From: Telluria aromaticivorans
GTDB lineage: Bacteria > Pseudomonadota > Gammaproteobacteria > Burkholderiales > Burkholderiaceae_D
Length of the DNA: 64,000 bases
Reading direction: 5' to 3'
Assembly: GCF_013003915.1 (NCBI RefSeq)
Contig: NZ_JABAIV010000012.1
Location: forward strand, 1-64,000
A program made the position numbers and the translations under genes. Below the pieces are notes generated by a model. It was not told the DNA's origin. It worked only from the letters and a program-made list of their open reading frames with translations, and ran no database searches. This document shows, piece after piece, positions 35,562 to 42,905 of this stretch. Numbering within the stretch: position 1 is the stretch's first letter; every line of letters starts with the position of its first letter.

Positions 35562-37031
35562 TCACAAATAGCGCGCCCATAACTCGTTGGAAAACCGGCC
35601 CGCCGGATCGACTTGCCGCTTGAGCGCGCGCAGCTGCGCCGCCTCCGGATAGGCCCGGTTGAATTGGTCCCGCGTCGCATGGAGCTGGTAGGGCAGGTAA
35701 TAGCGCCCGCCGAAGCCGAGCGCCGTTTCGATCATGGCGCGGGTCCACACGCCGGCGTGGCGCTGGGCGCCCTGGCCGGTGCGTTGCTTGTAGTAGACGA
35801 CGAAGGAAAACACTTCTTCTTTGGCCCAGGGCAGCAGGGATACCGGGTCCGCCGGCGAGTGGCGCACCGAGACGTTGACGACCTGGGCCTCGTGCTTGCG
35901 GATGACCAGGGCCATCGCGCGGGCAAAGCCGGTGAAATGCCGCACCGGGATGAAGTACTCCTGCAGCACATAGGTCGACATCGCGCGGGTGTGCGGCTCC
36001 AGCTCCGCCACGTCGAGGCTGGCCTCGTGGTTGCGCCACTTCACGGCAGGCTGCGCCAGCAGCAGGGGGTGGACCAGGTGGGTGCGCAACAGCTCGCCGC
36101 GCGGCAGCTCGGTCATGGCGAACAGCACGTTCTGGTTCAGCCCATACGACTGCCCGCGCGCCACCAGCCTGGCCGGTTCGGTCACGGGCCTGGCGGTCGT
36201 GCGCCACGACACGGCGACCGGGGCGTTGAACAGGGGCGGCAGCAGGTCGGCGTTATGGAAGATGCAGCCGCTGCCGTGCACTTCGCGCCGGAAGTAGCGC
36301 GGGTAGTCTTCCAGCGCCACCGCTTCGACGACGCGCTCGATGCGGGTGTTCAGGGCCAGGTCGAGTTCGACCTCGGTGATGACGCCTACCGCGCCATAGC
36401 CGCCCGCCGCGGCGCGGAACAGCTCGCGGTTACGGGTGCGCGTCGCTTCCACGATGGAACCGTCGGCCAGCACCAGCTGCAGGGCCCGGACCGAATTGAC
36501 CACCGGACCGTGGCCGACATAGCGGCCGTGGGCGCTCACCGACACTGCGCCGCCCACCGTGAAATTGGAAAAGCTCTGCATCGTGTGCACTGCCAGCCCG
36601 AGCGGGTCGAGCAGGTCCTGCAGGTCGCGCCAGCGCATCCCGGCCTGCACCCGCGCCACCCGCGCGTCGGCGTCGAGCCGGACCAGCCCTTTCATGCCGC
36701 GCATGTCGAGGTGCAGGCCACCGGTGATCGCGGCCTGGCCGCCCATGCTGTAGCGTCCACCGCCGACCGCGATCTTTCCCGGCCAGTTGCGGATCGCCGC
36801 CGCGACTTCTGCGGTGGACAGGGGCGCTGCCACCCGGGATACCTGCACCGGGTACAGCCCGGTAACGTTGGCAATGGTAATGCCGGGCGCAGCCAGGGCG
36901 GGGGCCGGGAGCAGGGACAGGAGACCGGCGCCGGCCATCGCCCGGACCAGGAAGCGGCGGCGCGGCCCCTCCATGGAGCAACTGGGGGAGGTGGGTAAGG
37001 ACGATTGTCGGATATTGGCCGGCTGATCCAT
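35562..37031 (-). CDS. Tat-exported FAD-linked oxidase (VAO/aldonolactone oxidase-like)
   Basis: 489 residues from the ATG at 37031. A Tat-type signal, GPRRRFLVRAMAGAGLLSL, sits at about residues 22-45 before the ALA|A cleavage site. The FAD_binding_4 domain has GKIAVGGGRYSMGGQAAITGG and SFSNFTVGGAVSVSAHGRYVGHG. The C-terminal end AYPEAAQLRALKRQVDPAGRFSNELW resembles aldonolactone oxidases. At the position of the His that covalently binds FAD in L-gulonolactone-type enzymes (GGGHS) it has Arg-Tyr, so FAD is probably non-covalent. The substrate is unknown. It lies on the opposite strand between small RNA copies 1 and 2, and its start is 57 bp from the copy 2 upstream repeat. Confidence 0.85.
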   Translation of the reverse strand: MDQPANIRQSSLPTSPSCSMEGPRRRFLVRAMAGAGLLSLLPAPALAAPGITIANVTGLYPVQVSRVAAPLSTAEVAAAIRNWPGKIAVGGGRYSMGGQAAITGGLHLDMRGMKGLVRLDADARVARVQAGMRWRDLQDLLDPLGLAVHTMQSFSNFTVGGAVSVSAHGRYVGHGPVVNSVRALQLVLADGSIVEATRTRNRELFRAAAGGYGAVGVITEVELDLALNTRIERVVEAVALEDYPRYFRREVHGSGCIFHNADLLPPLFNAPVAVSWRTTARPVTEPARLVARGQSYGLNQNVLFAMTELPRGELLRTHLVHPLLLAQPAVKWRNHEASLDVAELEPHTRAMSTYVLQEYFIPVRHFTGFARAMALVIRKHEAQVVNVSVRHSPADPVSLLPWAKEEVFSFVVYYKQRTGQGAQRHAGVWTRAMIETALGFGGRYYLPYQLHATRDQFNRAYPEAAQLRALKRQVDPAGRFSNELWARYL

Positions 37032-37087
37032 AGAAAGTGTATTTTTTCTACGTCGCTGCGGTAGCAACGAATATGAAATTTCCAGCT

Positions 37088-37132
37088 TGTGTGAATCAGC
37101 GCACCGAGTGCCCTACCTCGGCCCCCTATAGT
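37088..37132 (+). promoter_or_regulatory. promoter and upstream inverted repeat of small RNA copy 2
   Basis: TATAGT at 37127-37132. The inverted repeat TGTGTGAATCAGCGCAC (37088-37104) ends 22 bp upstream of it. There is no -35 box. The repeat lies 57 bp upstream of the divergent FAD oxidase start, so a bound regulator could affect both. Confidence 0.6.
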
Positions 37133-37138
37133 GGAACT

Positions 37139-37198
37139 GTCTCTTTCAGGACATCCCTAGTTTTGGACTTCACCCGCTCAGTGAGCGGGTTTTTTTTT
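37139..37198 (+). ncRNA. predicted small RNA, copy 2 of 3
   Basis: Predicted start 37139. The 32-base core is identical to the other copies. The terminator stem is CCCGCTC (37173-37179) with GAGCGGG (37183-37189) over a three-base loop, then nine T. Length is about 60 nt. The loop and lower stem differ from copy 1 while the 5' core does not, which points to selection on the core. Confidence 0.65.
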
Positions 37199-37229
37199 GC
37201 CGGTGCTGTTTTCGCCACAAAGCCAGCGC

Positions 37230-37274
37230 TGTGTGAATCAGCGCACGGAAGCGGCCCCGGGCGGGAACTATAGT
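37230..37274 (+). promoter_or_regulatory. promoter and upstream inverted repeat of small RNA copy 3
   Basis: TATAGT at 37269-37274. TGTGTGAATCAGCGCAC (37230-37246), identical to that of copy 2, again ends 22 bp upstream. The 22-bp spacer itself is not conserved between copies. Confidence 0.6.
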
Positions 37275-37280
37275 GGAACT

Positions 37281-37341
37281 GTCTCTTTCAGGACATCCCT
37301 AGTTTTGGACTTTGCCCGCTCATCGAGTGGGCATTTTTTTG
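37281..37341 (+). ncRNA. predicted small RNA, copy 3 of 3
   Basis: Predicted start 37281, same 32-base core except at its very 3' edge. The terminator is TGCCCGCTC (37313-37321) with GAGTGGGCA (37325-37333), one G-U pair, then seven T. Length is about 61 nt. The compensatory changes relative to copy 2 keep the hairpin. Confidence 0.65.
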
Positions 37342-37345
37342 TCTG

Positions 37346-38179
37346 CTAAAGCAGCGCAGCGGCCAGGCTCTTCACTTCTTCAGCCGATTCGGCCAGCACC
37401 TGGGCCAGCGTGCCTTCGCCGATGGTGAAGTCGATGGTAGCCGCACTTTCCGGCGTGGTAGCGCCGGGACGCTGGTGCAGCGGGGAAGGGAAGGGCGCCA
37501 GGTCCTTGGCCAGCAGCAGGGTGTCGCCCAGGGTTTCCGGGGGCAGTGCGCGCATGCCGTTCCAGAGCGCCTCGATCGCACCCATCACGGGTACCGGCAC
37601 GCCCAGCTTGAGCAGCACGCCGCGGCCGATCGCCACTTCGCCATGTTCGAGCCAGTCTTCCGGGCCGCCGTCGAGCAGGCCGGGGAATTCCTCGGCGCGC
37701 GAGAGCAGGTAGAAGCCGCCCACTTCGTGCACGACACCGGCGAACATCGCGGTTTCCGGATCGACGAAGGAGACGCGGCGCGCGATCACCTGGGCCAGCG
37801 CGGCCACGTGGGCCGAATGGATCCACAGCTGGTCGGCCTTGGCGCGCAGGCCGGGATCGGTGATTTCGCTCGCCAGCTGGCGCACGATGACGGCGGCGGC
37901 GAGCGCCCCGAGCGTGCGAAAGCCTACCCGCGCCACCGCGGCACGGACGTTGGTGACGTCGTGCCCGGCGCGGTTATAGGCCACCGAATTGGCAATCGCG
38001 ACGGTGCGCGCCGCCAGCAAGGGCTCGGCCTGCACCAGCCGCGCCGCCATGTCGGTATGGCAGTCGGGCTCGTTCAGGGCGCGCTGGAGCTTGAGCGTCG
38101 CATCGACGTTCGTGGGGAAACTGAGGTCGCCGCGGCTGGCCTGGGCGGCGATGCTCTTGAGGGCAGAGAGTCGGTCCAT
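37346..38179 (-). CDS. HDOD domain protein
   Basis: 277 residues from the ATG at 38179. The HDOD fold is recognised by LKLQRALNEPDCHTDMAARLVQAEPLLAARTVAIANS near the start and by the helix IHSAHVAALAQVIARRV, FAGVVHEVGGFYLL and LEHGEVAIGRGVLLKLGVP in place of the canonical HD residues. HDOD proteins act in signalling and are not expected to be phosphohydrolases. It is cytoplasmic and probably the last gene of the marR transcript. Confidence 0.85.
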   Translation of the reverse strand: MDRLSALKSIAAQASRGDLSFPTNVDATLKLQRALNEPDCHTDMAARLVQAEPLLAARTVAIANSVAYNRAGHDVTNVRAAVARVGFRTLGALAAAVIVRQLASEITDPGLRAKADQLWIHSAHVAALAQVIARRVSFVDPETAMFAGVVHEVGGFYLLSRAEEFPGLLDGGPEDWLEHGEVAIGRGVLLKLGVPVPVMGAIEALWNGMRALPPETLGDTLLLAKDLAPFPSPLHQRPGATTPESAATIDFTIGEGTLAQVLAESAEEVKSLAAALL

Positions 38180-38265
38180 CGAAAAATTATACCCCCATTG
38201 CACTGCCGGGCTGACAAATATTGCCTTGCAGCATTACGCCGTCGCCTGGCGCTGCCGCTTTTCGA

Positions 38266-38547
38266 TCACAGCTCGCTGAAGATGGCGTCGCAGCCTTCCT
38301 TCTGTTCTTCGGTGTCCTGCAGCTCGTCGGTCAGGCCCAGGTCGATCAATTCCTCGACGGCGTTCATGAAGCTGTTGAGTTTGGTCGCACCGATCAGGCG
38401 ATAGATCTCGCCGGAGTCGTTGCGCACGCCGATCAGCATGCTTTCCTGCTGCACTTCGTCGAGGGGGGCGACGTCCAGCAGGATGTTGCCGATGATGTGC
38501 TTGTCGAAATGGGCAGGCTTCTTGCCGTCGATCAGGGAGGTTTTCAA
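38266..38547 (-). CDS. small protein of unknown function, TTG start
   Basis: 93 residues, beginning (M)KTSLIDGKKPAHFDKH. The start is a TTG at 38545-38547, chosen because AAAGGA lies eight bases upstream and because an upstream extension would run into the marR gene, whose stop is at 38558. Middle and C-terminal parts are acidic: ILLDVAPLDEVQQESMLIGV, a short strand pair, then helical NAVEELIDLGLTDELQDTEEQKEG. No family is recognised. It lies between marR and the HDOD gene on the same strand. Confidence 0.75.
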   Translation of the reverse strand: MKTSLIDGKKPAHFDKHIIGNILLDVAPLDEVQQESMLIGVRNDSGEIYRLIGATKLNSFMNAVEELIDLGLTDELQDTEEQKEGCDAIFSEL

Positions 38548-38557
38548 GGCGATTCCT

Positions 38558-39010
38558 TTATTTGTCAGAAGGGTGGGAGACGCCGCCGGCGGCGATCCGG
38601 TCGCGCAGCTTGCGCAGTGCGGCGTCGAGGGCATCGAAATCGGTCGTGCCATAGCCGGCGAACAGCTGTTTGCCATGCGCGACGACCTTGGGGAACACGT
38701 CGCAGAATACCGCCTCGCCGCCCGGCGTGAGGCGCACGAAGAACGAACGCTTGTCGTCGTTGCTGCGTTCGCGCACGACGAGGCCTTTCTGCTCCAGCCG
38801 CTCGATCACCCCGGTCAGCGTGCCCTTGGTGATCAGGGTGCGCTCGCCCAGTTCCTTATAGCTCATGCCAGGGGTGTTACCCAGCGTGGCGATGATATCG
38901 AACTGCGCGTGCGTCAGCCCGTGCTGGCGCACCGATTCGCCGGAAAAACGCTCGAAGCCTTGCATGCACTCGGCCAGCAGCCGGACACTCTTTAAATATC
39001 GTTCCCCCAT
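38558..39010 (-). CDS. MarR family transcriptional regulator
   Basis: 150 residues. The winged helix is LTHAQFDIIATLGNTPGMSYKELGERTLITKGTLTGVIERLEQKGLVVRERSNDDKRSFFVRLTPGG, the classic MarR domain with the wing at NDDKRS. Flanking helices give the dimer interface. MarR proteins usually respond to phenolic or oxidative signals. It heads a probable three-gene transcript with the 93-aa protein and the HDOD protein. No clear palindromic operator was found in the 150 bp upstream. Confidence 0.93.
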   Translation of the reverse strand: MGERYLKSVRLLAECMQGFERFSGESVRQHGLTHAQFDIIATLGNTPGMSYKELGERTLITKGTLTGVIERLEQKGLVVRERSNDDKRSFFVRLTPGGEAVFCDVFPKVVAHGKQLFAGYGTTDFDALDAALRKLRDRIAAGGVSHPSDK

Positions 39011-39163
39011 GGGGCAGGATTATAGCCGCCTGCAAAGCTTTATCCGAATACCGGCCGGGACGGGCGCCCTGATTGCCTTGCGCATTGTTCTGTATGATAG
39101 CGGGCCATGCGTACCACCGGGCGCCATGCCCCTTTCCCCGTATGACACCGCCGAACCGAACCG

Positions 39164-40105
39164 ATGCAGCCTGCTGACCTGTCCCTGCTGGCACAGGAAC
39201 GCCCGCTGCGCGTGCTGCTGGTGAACGCGGGCGAGCCGGACATGCTGACCTGGTCCGGCCTGGTCCAGCCGCTGCGCCTTGCAGCCAAGCTGCTGGGGCC
39301 CGAACTGCTGCACGTGGACGTGCGCAGCCCCGACAAATTCATGGCCGACGCCCAGCGCTACTGGCACCTGGTGCTGCTGGTGGCCGACGAAGCGGAAGCC
39401 GCGCTGCGGCCCGCCAACTGCCGCGCCCTGGTCGAGCGCTGCCGCGCCGCGCCGTTCTGGGGCGGGGTCGGCGCCGGCGTGCTGTGGCTGGCCGACGCCG
39501 GCGCCCTGCATGGCATCCGCACCGCGCTGCCCTGGGCCTTGTACCCCGACACCAATGCGCTGGCCGAGCAGGCCCTGTTCACACCGAACCTGTTCGAAGT
39601 CGACGGCAACCGCCTGACCTGCTGCGGCGGCGCCGCCAGCATCGATTTCGCCCTGACCCTGGTCGAGATGCTGTTCGGCGGCGCGGTGCAGGCCCAGGTC
39701 AAGGAAATCCTGTGCGTGGACCGGGTGCGCGGCAAGGACGAGCGCCAGCGGGTGGCGCTGCAGGCCCGCTTCGGCACCCTGCAGCCCAAGCTCACCGAGG
39801 CGGTGGCGCTGATGGAAGCGAATATCGAAGAGCCGCTGTCGACCGACGAAATCGCCCAGCTGTCGGGCGTCTCGCGGCGCCAGCTCGAGCGCCTGTTCAA
39901 GCAATACCTCGGCAGCCTGCCTTCGCGCTACTACCTCGAGCTGCGCCTGCAGCGGGCCCGCAAGCTGCTCATCGAAACGAATAATTCGATCGTGCAGGTG
40001 GGGCTGATGTGCGGGTTCTCGTCGGGCTCGCACTTTTCGACGGCGTTTGGGGCGCTGTTCGGGAATACGCCGCGGGAGGAACGGCAGAGGAAGCTGGGGC
40101 AGTAG
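39164..40105 (+). CDS. argR: AraC-family regulator with GATase1-like N-domain, probable ArgR of arginine catabolism
   Basis: 313 residues. The N-terminal domain (1-190) has the GlxA/ArgR-type class I amidotransferase fold, for example LLVNAGEPDMLTWSGLVQPLRLA and FWGGVGAGVLWLADAGALHGI, and carries no catalytic Cys in that loop. The C-terminal domain holds two HTH motifs: EPLSTDEIAQLSGVSRRQLERLFKQYLG and SIVQVGLMCGFSSGSHFSTAFGALFGNTPREE. Domain order and size match ArgR of Pseudomonas, which activates aru and gdhB with arginine. The gene directly precedes the AST operon, and an ArgR-like half-site lies in the aruC promoter. The name is inferred from context. Confidence 0.85.
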   Translation: MQPADLSLLAQERPLRVLLVNAGEPDMLTWSGLVQPLRLAAKLLGPELLHVDVRSPDKFMADAQRYWHLVLLVADEAEAALRPANCRALVERCRAAPFWGGVGAGVLWLADAGALHGIRTALPWALYPDTNALAEQALFTPNLFEVDGNRLTCCGGAASIDFALTLVEMLFGGAVQAQVKEILCVDRVRGKDERQRVALQARFGTLQPKLTEAVALMEANIEEPLSTDEIAQLSGVSRRQLERLFKQYLGSLPSRYYLELRLQRARKLLIETNNSIVQVGLMCGFSSGSHFSTAFGALFGNTPREERQRKLGQ

Positions 40106-40202
40106 GATGCCTGTTAATGCAGAAGTCGCACTCGGCACATAGTGGCGCCACCGGCGTGGGCTCGCAAACCGTAATCGCATCCTTTCACCCGCTCCCTCAG
40201 CA

Positions 40203-40326
40203 TCGTCATCCCGGCGAAGGCCGGGATCCAATTCCTATGAACAGTGCGAACGCAAGCGATACCGAAACGCGCCGAACTTAGGCGGTACAGTGCCAGTGGC
40301 ACTGTACCGGCCTTCGCCGGTACGAC
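40203..40326. repeat. intergenic repeat family A, copy 2, with 27-bp perfect palindrome
   Basis: CGTCATCCCGGCGAAGGCCG marks the left end and GGCCTTCGCCGGTACGAC the right end. Between them, 40283-40309 is a perfect palindrome with 13-base arms (first arm CGGTACAGTGCCA) around a central G. It follows the argR gene. Confidence 0.83.
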
Positions 40327-40430
40327 GTGCTGGCGGTGCCTCAAGAGGTCCTTTACGGGTATGCCGACGGGACGTACCAAAGACCCCTTGCCATTCCCAC
40401 AATCTTTCTCCGACTAAAAACGAAAATCCC

Positions 40431-40473
40431 TGTCGCAGTTCTGCAAGAACTTGTGGGGGTGGGTTTCTATAAT
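40431..40473 (+). promoter_or_regulatory. aruC promoter with ArgR-like half-site
   Basis: TATAAT (40468-40473) is a perfect -10 box 63 bp before the aruC start. No -35 hexamer is present. Instead TGTCGC (40431-40436), eight bases, then AA (40445-40446) match the TGTCGC-N8-AA half-site described for Pseudomonas ArgR, 21 bp upstream of the -10 box. A second upstream half-site, expected for a direct repeat, is not clear (TCTCCG near 40407 is degenerate). Confidence 0.6.
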
Positions 40474-40535
40474 GGCTTCAACCTGCGCGGCGCTTCAAGC
40501 CGCGCGCAACCTTCGTGAAAGATGAGGAAGAAGCC

Positions 40536-41777
40536 ATGAACGCAAAGCTTGATTCGGGTGTCACCACGCGGCCTGTCACTCGGCAGACCTTCGACGAAGT
40601 CCTCGTCCCGACCTATGCCCCGGCTGCCATGGTGCCGGTGCGCGCGGCGGGCCTGGAAGTGTGGGACCAGGAAGGCAAGCGTTACCTCGACTTCACCTCG
40701 GGCATCGCCGTCTCGAGCCTCGGCCACTGCAACCCGGCCCTGGTCGAAGCAGTGACCAAGCAGGTCAACACCCTCTGGCACCTGGGTAATGGCTACACCA
40801 ACGAGCCGGTGCTGCGTCTTGGTTCGGCCCTGACCGAAGCCACCTTCGCCGACCGCGCCTTCTTCTGCAATTCGGGCGCCGAAGCCAACGAAGCGGCCCT
40901 CAAGCTCGCGCGCAAGTACGCACACACGAAATTCGGCCCGCACAAGTCGCGCATCGTGTCCTGCCTGTCGTCCTTCCACGGCCGTACGCTGTTCACCGTG
41001 TCGGTGGGCGGCCAGCCGAAGTACACCGAAGGATTCGAGCCGCTGCCGCAGGAACTGAGCCACATCCCATACAACGACATCGAAGCGGCGCGCGCCGCGA
41101 TCCTTGATGATGTCGCCGCCGTGATCGTCGAGCCGATCCAGGGCGAGGGCGGCGTCATCCCGGGCGACAAGGCATACCTCAAGGCGCTGCGCGAGTTCTG
41201 CGACGCGACTGGCGCGCTGCTGGTGTTCGACGAAGTGCAGTCGGGTGTGGGCCGTACCGGCAGCTTCTACGCCTATCAGCAGATGGAAGTCACCCCGGAC
41301 ATCCTGACCTCGGCCAAGGCACTCGGCAACGGCTATCCGATCGGCGCCATGCTGACCACCGAAGAGATTGCGCAGCACTTCGGCGTCGGTTCGCACGGCA
41401 CCACTTATGGCGGCAATCCGCTGGCGGCGACCGTCGGCCTGAAGGTCGTCGAGACCATCAGCAACCCAGGCTTCCTGGCGCGCGTGGTTGAAGCCAGCGA
41501 CAAGATCTTCGCCAACCTGAATAAGCTCTCGGCCGACTACCCGCAGGTATTCGGCAAGCCGCGCGGCATGGGCCTGCTCATCGGCCTGCCGATGGCCGAA
41601 GCCTACAAGGGCCGTTCCAAGGACTACACCAAGCTGGCCGAGAAACTCGGCCTGATGCTGCTCATCGCCGGCCCCGACGTGGTGCGCCTGGCGCCGGCGC
41701 TGGTGGTGTCGGACGAGCAGATCGCGGAAGCGGATCGCCTGATGCGCCAAGCCGTCGACGCCTTCGTCGCCGCCTGA
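40536..41777 (+). CDS. aruC: succinylornithine / acetylornithine transaminase
   Basis: 413 residues from the ATG at 40536 with GAGGAAG upstream. This is a PLP-dependent class III aminotransferase and the third AST step: succinylornithine to succinylglutamate semialdehyde. SGAEANEAALKLARKYAH, VFDEVQSGVGRTG and LTSAKALGNGYPIGAM with the Schiff-base lysine are visible. It is the first gene of the aru/ast operon. A very stable GC hairpin lies after its stop. Confidence 0.95.
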   Translation: MNAKLDSGVTTRPVTRQTFDEVLVPTYAPAAMVPVRAAGLEVWDQEGKRYLDFTSGIAVSSLGHCNPALVEAVTKQVNTLWHLGNGYTNEPVLRLGSALTEATFADRAFFCNSGAEANEAALKLARKYAHTKFGPHKSRIVSCLSSFHGRTLFTVSVGGQPKYTEGFEPLPQELSHIPYNDIEAARAAILDDVAAVIVEPIQGEGGVIPGDKAYLKALREFCDATGALLVFDEVQSGVGRTGSFYAYQQMEVTPDILTSAKALGNGYPIGAMLTTEEIAQHFGVGSHGTTYGGNPLAATVGLKVVETISNPGFLARVVEASDKIFANLNKLSADYPQVFGKPRGMGLLIGLPMAEAYKGRSKDYTKLAEKLGLMLLIAGPDVVRLAPALVVSDEQIAEADRLMRQAVDAFVAA

Positions 41778-41791
41778 TCCACGCCGTGTCC

Positions 41792-41824
41792 CGGCCGGCC
41801 CGCTGTCAGCAGCGCGGCCGGCCG
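41792..41824 (+). other. stable intercistronic hairpin between aruC and aruF
   Basis: CGGCCGGCC plus CGCTG (41792-41805) pairs with CAGCG, a bulged C, and GGCCGGCCG (41810-41824): fourteen pairs, one bulge and a TCAG loop. There is no T-run, so it is not a normal terminator. It may stabilise the aruC transcript or reduce read-through. Confidence 0.7.
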
Positions 41825-41865
41825 CGCCGTTTGACCAGATCGATTGATCTCTTTCAGGAGTTCGC

Positions 41866-42894
41866 ATGTATGTAGTCCGTCCGGTAGAACGCGGTGATAT
41901 CGGCGCCCTCGAGGTATTGGGGGCGGTCTCGATTCCCGGCGTGCACACGCTGCCGCGCACGCGCGAAGCGATCGTCGCGTCGGTCGAGCGTTCGATCGCT
42001 TCCTTCGCCGCCCAGGTCGATATCCCGAGCGAGGAGTCCTACCAGTTCGTGCTGGAAGACCTGCGCACGCATGAAGTGATCGGCACCTCGTCGATCCATG
42101 CGTCGGCCGGCTCGAACGGTACCTATTTTGCGTTCCGCAACGACGTGATCCAGCAGGTCTCGCGCGACCTGAACATCAGCCACAGCGTGCACGCGCTGAC
42201 CCTGTGCTCGGAACTGACGGCCTATTCGCATTTGTCGGGCTTTTATATCCGCAACCGCGACAGCGCAGGCAGCGAAGCTGCGCTGCTGTCGCGCGCGCGC
42301 CTGCTGTATGCCGTGCTGGCGCCGCACCGCTTTGGCGACCGTTTCTTCGTGCCGCTGGCCGGCGTCACCGACTCCGATGGCCAGTCGGCCTTCTGGAACG
42401 CGCTGGGCCGCAAGTTCTTCAAGATGGACTTCCTCGAGGCCGAACGCGTCATCGACGGCGCCCGCAACCGCACCCTGATCGTCGAGCTGATGCCGCACTA
42501 TCCGGTCTACGTGCCGCTGCTGCCGGGTGACGCCCAGGCCGCGCTGGGCCAGATCCACCCGAGCGGCGAACTCGCCTTCGACCTGCTGGCCCAGGAAGGC
42601 TTCGAAGCCGACGAATACATCGATATCTTCGACGGCGGCCCGATCCTGCAGGCGCACCGCAATTCGCTGCGCTCGTTCTGCGGCTCGCACCAGCGCCAGG
42701 TCGAGAATGCCCGGATTGACGCGCCGCTCGAATCGCTGGTGACCTATGCGGTGGCCAGCACCGAACAGAACTTCCGCGCCGTCATCACCGCCTGCCCGCC
42801 GGTCGACACCGCCCAGGCCATTTGCCTGTCGCGCGAGGCCCAGCAGGCGCTGGGTGTATCCGCGGGCGACAGCGTCACCTGCGTGCGTATCTGA
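41866..42894 (+). CDS. aruF: arginine N-succinyltransferase, alpha subunit
   Basis: 342 residues, first AST step: arginine plus succinyl-CoA to N2-succinylarginine. The AstA-family pattern is complete: MYVVRPVERGDIGALE, GLAFxxR-like FRNDVIQQVSRDLNISHSVHALTLCSELT, FWNALGRKFFKMDF and YIDIFDGGPILQAH. CAGGAG precedes the ATG. A second, diverged copy (aruG) follows immediately, as in Pseudomonas where the enzyme is a heterodimer. Confidence 0.95.
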   Translation: MYVVRPVERGDIGALEVLGAVSIPGVHTLPRTREAIVASVERSIASFAAQVDIPSEESYQFVLEDLRTHEVIGTSSIHASAGSNGTYFAFRNDVIQQVSRDLNISHSVHALTLCSELTAYSHLSGFYIRNRDSAGSEAALLSRARLLYAVLAPHRFGDRFFVPLAGVTDSDGQSAFWNALGRKFFKMDFLEAERVIDGARNRTLIVELMPHYPVYVPLLPGDAQAALGQIHPSGELAFDLLAQEGFEADEYIDIFDGGPILQAHRNSLRSFCGSHQRQVENARIDAPLESLVTYAVASTEQNFRAVITACPPVDTAQAICLSREAQQALGVSAGDSVTCVRI

Positions 42895-42905
42895 AAGAGG
42901 ACTCC

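Larger units (their letters stand above)
40106..40535. other. 430-bp intergenic region: repeat and aruC regulatory region
   Basis: No gene is seen. The left half is a family A repeat (40203-40326). The region after 40340 is less GC-rich and ends in the aruC promoter with an ArgR-like half-site (40431-40446) and TATAAT (40468-40473). Confidence 0.8.
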
